Origin: Arenibacter antarcticus
GTDB taxonomy: Bacteria > Bacteroidota > Bacteroidia > Flavobacteriales > Flavobacteriaceae
Direction of reading: 5' to 3'
NCBI RefSeq assembly: GCF_041320605.1
Contig: NZ_CP166679.1
Coordinates: 2,714,001 to 2,778,000, forward strand
DNA: 64,000 bases
Position 1 is the stretch's first letter. The number at the start of each line of letters is the position of its first letter. This document shows positions 58,588 through 64,000 of this stretch, in pieces. Both the position numbers and the translations under genes were made by a program. The notes beneath the pieces are model-generated. The model did no database searches. It saw only the letters and a list, made by a program, of their open reading frames with translations, and had not been told where the DNA came from.

Positions 58588-59556
58588 ATGCTATACCCAA
58601 TAAAAAGACGATTTTCACATCATCAATTTTCATTTTTGTGCATGCTGATCCTTTTATTATTGGGGTTAGAAGTTAAGGCGCAACAAGATGCCCAATATAC
58701 CCAGTATATGTATAATACGGTAAGCGTAAACCCTGGGTATACAGGGTCTAGGGGCCATATAAGTATTGCGGCCCTTCATAGGTCGCAATGGGTCGGTTTG
58801 GAGGGTGCACCCACTACACAGACCTTAAATATACATTCTCCGATTGGATATAGGGGAGTAGGCTTGGGGGTTTCTGTTGTGAACGATAAGATTGGGCCTA
58901 CTTCAGAAACCTATTTTGATGGCGATTTTTCATATACCATCCATACCTCTAGTGAGGGTAGATTGAGCTTTGGTCTTAAAGCCAGTGCACATCTATTGGA
59001 TATACGGTTCTCTGAATTAAACCAGGATTATACTAATCCCGGAAAGGTCGATCCTACCTTAGAACACGATATCGACAATAAATTTTCCCCCAATATTGGT
59101 GCAGGTGTGTATTATCGCACCAATAAATATTATGTAGGACTCTCAGTCCCTAGATTTTTACAGACCACACATTTTGACGGGCAATCACTTTCAACCGCTC
59201 AAGAGCAGATGAATTTTTATCTGATAACAGGCTATGTCTTTGATTTGAATGCCAATTTAAAATTTAAGCCTACCCTATTGTCGAAAGTAGTACAAGGCGC
59301 ACCCTTGCAATTAGATTTTTCTGCCAACTTTATACTCAATGATAAATTTATTTTGGGGGCAGGGTATAGATGGGATGCCGCAGTAAGTGCTATGGCCGGA
59401 TTTCAAATATCAAGTGAGTTTTTAATTGGTATCGCATATGACAGGGAAACCACGGAATTAGGGCAAGCTGTATTTAATGATGGTTCTTTTGAGATTATTC
59501 TACGCTACGATTTTATAAAGCAATTGACCAATTTAAAATCTCCCCGATTTTTCTAA
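58588..59556 (+). CDS. PorP/SprF family outer-membrane protein (second copy)
   Basis: 322 residues with signal peptide (VKAQ). QQDAQYTQYMYNTVSVNPGYTGSRGHISIAALHRSQWVGLEGAP is nearly identical to the first PorP/SprF at 39142, as is the end (RWDAAVSAMAGFQISSEFLIGIAYDRETTELG...SPRFF); the middle parts differ. It starts four bases after the type-B protein and is its probable export or anchoring partner. Confidence 0.95.
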   Translation: MLYPIKRRFSHHQFSFLCMLILLLLGLEVKAQQDAQYTQYMYNTVSVNPGYTGSRGHISIAALHRSQWVGLEGAPTTQTLNIHSPIGYRGVGLGVSVVNDKIGPTSETYFDGDFSYTIHTSSEGRLSFGLKASAHLLDIRFSELNQDYTNPGKVDPTLEHDIDNKFSPNIGAGVYYRTNKYYVGLSVPRFLQTTHFDGQSLSTAQEQMNFYLITGYVFDLNANLKFKPTLLSKVVQGAPLQLDFSANFILNDKFILGAGYRWDAAVSAMAGFQISSEFLIGIAYDRETTELGQAVFNDGSFEIILRYDFIKQLTNLKSPRFF

Positions 59557-59619
59557 TATTCATCAATTAAGCAGTAGTTTTCCTTCCTTCTTCAAAGTTT
59601 CTTTTTAAGAAAGACTTAA

Positions 59620-59634
59620 CCCTTATAATAAGGG
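59620..59634. promoter_or_regulatory. palindrome upstream of idi
   Basis: CCCTTAT-A-ATAAGGG is a perfect 15-base palindrome 20 bases before the idi ATG. It may be an operator or a small hairpin in the leader; no regulator is evident. Confidence 0.5.
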
Positions 59635-59653
59635 AAAGCCTTATTTTTACGCT

Positions 59654-60187
59654 ATGGAAGAAGAAAATGTTATACTGGTAAATGAGTTGGATGAGCAAAT
59701 TGGGACCATGCCTAAAATGGAGGCCCATGAAAAAGCATTGCTTCATAGAGCTTTTTCGGTTTTTATCATGAACGATAAGGGAGAGACTATGATTCAGCAA
59801 AGAGCTGCCCATAAATACCATTCCCCTTTAATTTGGGCAAATACTTGCTGCAGTCACCAAAGGGTTGGCGAATCCAATATTGAAGCAGGGAAAAGGAGAC
59901 TTATAGAGGAAATGGGATTTGAGACCCCTTTAAAGGAAGTGTTTTCCTTTATCTATAAAGCCCCATTTGATAATGGACTTACAGAGCACGAGTATGATCA
60001 TGTTATGATAGGGGAATACAATGGAGAACCCAATATAAATCCAGAGGAAGTAGCCGCTTGGAAATGGATGAAACCAGAAGATATTAAAATAGATATCACG
60101 GAAAACCCCGATAAATACTCGGCCTGGTTCAAAATTATTTTTGATAAATTTTACGATCATATTACCCAAGATATAAAAGTTGTATGA
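59654..60187 (+). CDS. idi: isopentenyl-diphosphate delta-isomerase (type I)
   Basis: 177 residues, Nudix fold. Converts IPP to DMAPP in isoprenoid synthesis. The catalytic Cys is in WANTCCSHQRVGE, the metal site includes ...EEMGFETP (Nudix helix) and the catalytic Glu is in EHEYDHVMIG. Overlaps the next gene by four bases. Product would feed menaquinone and carotenoids. Confidence 0.96.
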   Translation: MEEENVILVNELDEQIGTMPKMEAHEKALLHRAFSVFIMNDKGETMIQQRAAHKYHSPLIWANTCCSHQRVGESNIEAGKRRLIEEMGFETPLKEVFSFIYKAPFDNGLTEHEYDHVMIGEYNGEPNINPEEVAAWKWMKPEDIKIDITENPDKYSAWFKIIFDKFYDHITQDIKVV

Positions 60188-60591
60188 AAGTTAAAGTAAG
60201 CAGAAAAGCGCATTTTAATGCCGCCCATCGACTGTATAGACCGGAATGGGATAATGAAAAAAATGATGCCGTCTTTGGTTTGTGCAACAATCCAAATTTC
60301 CACGGTCACAATTACGAGCTTGTAGTTAGTGTAACCGGGAAAATAGACCAAGAAACGGGGTTCGTTATGGATATGAAATTGCTAAAAGACCTTATTAAAG
60401 ATAAGGTGGAGAACGTATTAGACCATAAAAATCTAAATGTAGAGATTGAATGGTTTAAAACCGTAAATCCGACGGCAGAGAATATCGCGGTATTTATTTG
60501 GAACGAACTAAGACCGTCCATCAAATTAAGCCTCGATCTGGAAGTGGTACTTTATGAAACACCTAGGAACTTTGTAACCTTTTCTGGTTAG
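60184..60591 (+). CDS. queD: 6-carboxytetrahydropterin synthase/6-pyruvoyltetrahydropterin synthase family
   Basis: 135 residues. Zinc ligands His15, His40 and His42 (AAHRL, NFHGHNY) and the catalytic Cys34 (GLCNNPNFHGHNY) are all present, followed by VMDMKLLKDLI and LDHKNLN. The family either makes 6-carboxytetrahydropterin for queuosine or 6-pyruvoyltetrahydropterin; no queC/E genes lie nearby, so the pathway is only probable. Coupled to idi by an ATGA overlap. Confidence 0.85.
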   Translation: MKVKVSRKAHFNAAHRLYRPEWDNEKNDAVFGLCNNPNFHGHNYELVVSVTGKIDQETGFVMDMKLLKDLIKDKVENVLDHKNLNVEIEWFKTVNPTAENIAVFIWNELRPSIKLSLDLEVVLYETPRNFVTFSG

Positions 60592-60699
60592 AATAAGGAA
60601 TTATGGAGTCTTGAAAATCTAAATCCTCTAAAGTGGTTAGTAGCAAGCTGGGTCTGTAAAAAATTCTAATATAAAATTAACAATAAAATATAACTGATC

Positions 60700-61668
60700 A
60701 TGGACCTATACCCATTAAAGTTTGATCCTATCCTAAAAGAAAGGCTTTGGGGAGGAACAAAATTAAAGGAAGTGCTGGGAAAGGAAATAACTAGCGATAT
60801 TACAGGGGAAAGCTGGGAGCTGTCCGGGGTGGCAGGAGATGTTTCCCTAGTAGCCAACGGCGAATTACAAGGAATCTCATTGCAAGAACTCATAGAAAAG
60901 TACCCAGAAGACTTATTAGGAAAAAGCGTTGTTGATAGATTTGGAAGGGAATTTCCAATTCTCATCAAATTTATAGATGCCAAACAAGACCTGTCTATTC
61001 AATTGCATCCCAATGATGAATTGGCGAAAAAACGGCATAATTCTTTTGGGAAGACCGAAATGTGGTACATAATGGACGCCGATCAAGACGCAGAACTTAT
61101 TGTCGGTTTTAACAAGAACGTTAGCAAGACCCAGTATTCCAACAGTATTGAGGAAGATAAATTGTTAGATTTATTAAATTACGAGAAGGTAAAGGAAGGA
61201 GATACATTTTTCATCAATACGGGGAAGATACACGCTATTGGCGCGGGCGTCATGTTGGCCGAGATTCAGCAGACCTCCGATGTTACCTATAGGGTGTTCG
61301 ATTTTAATAGAAAAGATAAGAACGGGAATCTTAGGGAACTGCATACCAATTTGGCCTTAGATGCCATAGACTATGAGAGAAAGGAAGATTTTAAGGTTAC
61401 CTACGCCCAGAATGAGGATACTGTTAACACTATGGTTTCCTGCCCCTATTTTAATACGAACTTTCTAAATCTGACCCAGCCCTTGGAATTGGATATTGCC
61501 CAACGCGATTCCTTTTCGATCTATATGTGTGTGGATGGTTCCGCTACCATATCCAACAACTTTGGCAAAGCAAATTTGAAGAAAGGACAGACCGTATTGA
61601 TCCCTGCCAAATCTAATAATTTACATATTAATACAACGAATGCAAAACTTTTAGAGGTTACAATCTGA
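60700..61668 (+). CDS. manA: mannose-6-phosphate isomerase, class I
   Basis: 322 residues, cupin fold. Interconverts fructose-6-phosphate and mannose-6-phosphate for GDP-mannose or mannose use. Zinc ligands are visible in SIQLHPNDELAKK, KTEMWYI and GKIHAIGAGVMLAEIQQTSDVTYRVFDF. Short relative to eukaryotic PMI, normal for this bacterial class. 108 bases follow queD without features. Confidence 0.95.
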   Translation: MDLYPLKFDPILKERLWGGTKLKEVLGKEITSDITGESWELSGVAGDVSLVANGELQGISLQELIEKYPEDLLGKSVVDRFGREFPILIKFIDAKQDLSIQLHPNDELAKKRHNSFGKTEMWYIMDADQDAELIVGFNKNVSKTQYSNSIEEDKLLDLLNYEKVKEGDTFFINTGKIHAIGAGVMLAEIQQTSDVTYRVFDFNRKDKNGNLRELHTNLALDAIDYERKEDFKVTYAQNEDTVNTMVSCPYFNTNFLNLTQPLELDIAQRDSFSIYMCVDGSATISNNFGKANLKKGQTVLIPAKSNNLHINTTNAKLLEVTI

Positions 61669-61700
61669 AAATGATTACTTTTGCATAAAATATTTTACCA

Positions 61701-61970
61701 ATGGCAAGTATAAGAGATTTAAAAAAAGACATCAATTACGTTTTAGGCGATATTATTGAAGCGGTATATCTAGTAGACGCTACAGAAAATGGTCAAAATT
61801 CTAAAGAGGGAAATGCGGTCATAGATGGCGCAATCGGAACTTTTGATGACCTAATTGAAAAGGTAAACAAAAAAGATGTGGACAACAGACCGGCACATTT
61901 AAAAGAAGTTCGTAAGGAATTGGAAATCAAAGCAGCAACTTTGGTAGAGCAGCTTAATAAATTAGGCTAA
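61701..61970 (+). CDS. small conserved hypothetical protein
   Basis: 89 residues, MASIRDLKKDINYVLGDIIEAV..., mostly helical and charged, soluble, with no motif I can name. It resembles small proteins that recur in flavobacterial genomes. It follows manA by 32 bases and has its own terminator. Confidence 0.75.
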   Translation: MASIRDLKKDINYVLGDIIEAVYLVDATENGQNSKEGNAVIDGAIGTFDDLIEKVNKKDVDNRPAHLKEVRKELEIKAATLVEQLNKLG

Positions 61971-61991
61971 TCCAAAAAATACGTATCAACT

Positions 61992-62023
61992 AAAAAAAGC
62001 ATCCCGTTAAGGATGCTTTTTTT
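61992..62023. terminator. bidirectional terminator
   Basis: AAAAAAAGCATCC and GGATGCTTTTTTT pair (13 bp, 6-base loop). It lies between convergent genes and has A and T runs for both strands. Confidence 0.93.
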
Positions 62024-62051
62024 GGTTAATACAATATCTTTAATCGTTGAT

Positions 62052-62765
62052 TTACCTGTCTTTGTTGGACTTTTGATCTGCAACGTATTTTTTTAATTCC
62101 TTTCCGTATTTAGAATTGGCTACATCGGGGCTAAGTGAGTTGCTTATAGAATCCAAATATTTGATATTGGCATCCGATACTTCTTTTAAGGCGATATATG
62201 GGGCAATATAGGAATCGGTATTGTTCATGGCATAATTTAACGCGAACAGATAGCTGCGTTTTATATTCCTATCACTAAGGTTTATAAGTGAATCCATAGC
62301 GGCCTGGTCTTTTTGCGTTTTGGGATCGAGGCTAGTCCGTATATACTCTAAATTTTTGGTATTGAATTTGGACATCATTTTTTGATATTCACTTAATTTA
62401 TCTTGAGTTTTCGAGCCTTTTATTATGGCATCGAAATCAAATGTGTTCCAAGAAGTATTTATGGTAATCTCACCAGGCTCCCCAAAAAAAGTAATTCGAT
62501 CGTTAATTGCGTTGTTGTCCTTTTTGTCTAGGTATAGGTAAAAGATTTCTGGACTTTCAATATCTGTAGTAAAAGAGAAATTTCCATCCCCATTAATTGT
62601 TAGAGAATCAATATTAACCAAGCTGGTATCCGCAATGTGCTGAAGGTACAAGGTGCCCTTTTTTAATCCTTTCACCTTCCCCGAAACGGTCATGGTGTTT
62701 TCTGTAGTACCTGCACATGAGGCAATAAAAGCGGCTATTAGGCCAGTAATAAAAATTTTTTTCAT
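62052..62765 (-). CDS. DUF4369-type lipoprotein
   Basis: 237 residues from the ATG at 62765, giving MKKIFITGLIAAFIASCAGT with a lipobox (IASC, Cys at about 17); an upstream ATG at 62786 would add seven residues and spoil the signal. The mature part has an Ig-like DUF4369 domain (MTVSGKVKGLKKGTLYLQHIADTS, ...NGDGNFSFTTDIESPEIFYLYLD) and a helical C-terminus. No thioredoxin domain follows, though many such proteins have one. Probably an inner-leaflet outer-membrane lipoprotein. Confidence 0.85.
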   Translation of the reverse strand: MKKIFITGLIAAFIASCAGTTENTMTVSGKVKGLKKGTLYLQHIADTSLVNIDSLTINGDGNFSFTTDIESPEIFYLYLDKKDNNAINDRITFFGEPGEITINTSWNTFDFDAIIKGSKTQDKLSEYQKMMSKFNTKNLEYIRTSLDPKTQKDQAAMDSLINLSDRNIKRSYLFALNYAMNNTDSYIAPYIALKEVSDANIKYLDSISNSLSPDVANSKYGKELKKYVADQKSNKDR

Positions 62766-62809
62766 AGTCTGTTTATTCGTTCGCAAATATCATTAAAGTT
62801 TATGGGATT

Positions 62810-64000
62810 TTAAACTTTTGAGGCAATTTCCATTAGAATAGTACAAAGAATAGCGCCACCCGTTCCTACAACATAACCAAATACAGCCAATAGTACCCCA
62901 ACGGAGGTAAGGGAAGGATGGAATTCTGCCGCAACTATTGGGGCCGAGGCTGCGCCGCCAACGTTTGCCTGACTCCCCACAGCGAGAAAGAAATAAGGCG
63001 CTTTGATTAACTTTGCCACTAGGATGAGTAGACCAGCGTGAATACTGATCCATACAAAGCCAATTACGATCAGACCGGGATTTTCCAATACCTTGGTCAA
63101 ATCCATCTTCATTCCAATAGTAGCAACCAGGATATAGATGAATACACTTCCTATTTTACTTGCGCCGGCTCCTTCATAGCTCTTTGCCTTAGTAAATGAA
63201 AGCGCAATTCCGAGAATTGTGGCAACTACCACCATCCAGAAAAAATTGGAGCCCAAGAAGGATAAAAAACTCTTTTTATCACTTACGCTTTCAAAAGAAC
63301 CTAAAAACGAACTAATATAGTCACCAAAAAAATGGGATAAACCTACGGCGGTAAATGCAAAAAAGAGCATCATCATATAATCGGTTAGGGTAGGGACCCT
63401 AGTGATCCGCTTCGAAAACTCGGAAACTTTTATCTTTAACTTTTCTATGGCAGAAGTATCTGCCTTAAGCCATTTGTCTATTCTTTTGGTCTTCCCAACA
63501 CCAAGGAGGATAAGCGCCATCCAAACATTGGCTACCACTATATCTACAAGGACCATTCCGCCATATTTTTCAGGATTGTATTGATATATTTCTAACATTG
63601 CAGCCTGATTTGCCCCACCGCCAATCCAACTACCCGCAAGGGTAGACAAACCCCTCCAGATGGCATCAAAATCGTTTCCCCCTACAGTATCAGGTGAAAA
63701 AATAGAAATAATCAGAATTGCCAAGGGCCCGCCAATAATTATGCCCACAGATCCCGTAAAAAACATGATTAAGGCTTTAGAACCTAAATTAGAAATGGCC
63801 TTCATATCTATACTCAAAGTCATTAGGACCAACGCAGCAGGTAATAAATATCTACTAGCTACAAAATAAAGATTGGAGGTTTTATCCGAAATAAGTCCGC
63901 TGCTCGCTAGAATAGAAGGCAGTAAATAACACATTAGAACAGCTGGGACAATGTTGTAGAATTTACTCCAAAAACCAGTTTTTAGGGAGGAGGTGTAAAA
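62810..64000 (-). CDS. DUF819 family membrane protein, partial (5' end off the window)
   Basis: A polytopic membrane protein of at least 396 residues; the frame is open through the right edge (upstream of the ATG at 63934 it reads FYTSSLKTGFWSKFYNIVPAVLM), so the true start lies outside. Family segments: SGLISDKTSNLYFVASRYLLPAALVLMTLSID, GGGANQAAMLEIYQ, NVGGAASAPIVAAEFHPSL. DUF819 members look like transporters, but the substrate is unknown. It ends 45 bases from the lipoprotein start, so the two may be one transcript. Confidence 0.88.
   Translation of the reverse strand, partial: FYTSSLKTGFWSKFYNIVPAVLMCYLLPSILASSGLISDKTSNLYFVASRYLLPAALVLMTLSIDMKAISNLGSKALIMFFTGSVGIIIGGPLAILIISIFSPDTVGGNDFDAIWRGLSTLAGSWIGGGANQAAMLEIYQYNPEKYGGMVLVDIVVANVWMALILLGVGKTKRIDKWLKADTSAIEKLKIKVSEFSKRITRVPTLTDYMMMLFFAFTAVGLSHFFGDYISSFLGSFESVSDKKSFLSFLGSNFFWMVVVATILGIALSFTKAKSYEGAGASKIGSVFIYILVATIGMKMDLTKVLENPGLIVIGFVWISIHAGLLILVAKLIKAPYFFLAVGSQANVGGAASAPIVAAEFHPSLTSVGVLLAVFGYVVGTGGAILCTILMEIASKV

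Noticed and set aside
62766-62786. Upstream ATG for the DUF4369 lipoprotein
   Set aside because: The ATG at 62765 gives a typical lipoprotein signal directly; the longer form adds seven residues ahead of the Lys-Lys charge.

Overview
The window is chromosomal DNA from a member of the Flavobacteriaceae (Bacteroidota), most likely marine. Three things point there. The genes between tuf and rpoC are in the flavobacterial order. Several promoters match the Bacteroidota -33 TTTG / -7 TAnnTTTG consensus. The second half is rich in type IX secretion (T9SS) cargo with gliding-motility-type C-termini and PorP/SprF partners. I cannot name a genus.

Region 1 (1-4.7 kb, minus strand) is a trpEGDCF operon, with trpF running off the left edge. 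A short leader peptide with three consecutive Trp codons (trpL) and an intrinsic terminator lie before trpE, so the operon looks controlled by classical transcription attenuation. Region 2 (4.7-7.0 kb) is a marR-nitroreductase-yceI operon with a palindromic operator over its promoter, then a small rhodanese gene. An intact insertion sequence (7146-8561, ISL3/ISAon1-like, with an 8-bp target duplication) follows. Region 3 (8.7-17.3 kb) holds a DUF2851 gene, a PspC-like gene, an unusual alanine/cation symporter with a periplasmic N-terminal extension, an NSS transporter with an overlapping MetS-like small subunit, a helix-hairpin-helix protein, an acyl-CoA dehydrogenase and an SMR-family exporter.

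Region 4 (17.4-33.2 kb) is the translation/transcription core: rpsU (with a perfect Shine-Dalgarno, unusual for this phylum), xerC, hpf, four tRNAs, tuf, tRNA-Trp, secE, nusG, rplKAJL, rpoBC and a DUF3467 gene. prfC lies convergently at 33.3-34.9 kb.

Region 5 (35.3-59.6 kb) is 24 kb of surface and secretion genes. Module A is a large calcium-repeat protein with a type-B T9SS C-terminus, followed by PorP/SprF and an OmpA-family protein. After a decayed IS982 fragment come two large secreted proteins that share an unrecognised C-terminal tail. Module B is a 2262-residue collagen-like protein (about 612 uninterrupted Gly-X-Y triplets), a second type-B protein and a second PorP/SprF. Each type-B cargo sits just upstream of its own PorP/SprF, so I infer dedicated secretion/attachment pairs; module B may build a collagen-like cell-surface fibre.

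Region 6 (59.6-64.0 kb) returns to housekeeping: idi, a queD-like gene, a type I mannose-6-phosphate isomerase, a small conserved protein, a DUF4369-type lipoprotein and a DUF819 membrane protein cut by the right edge.
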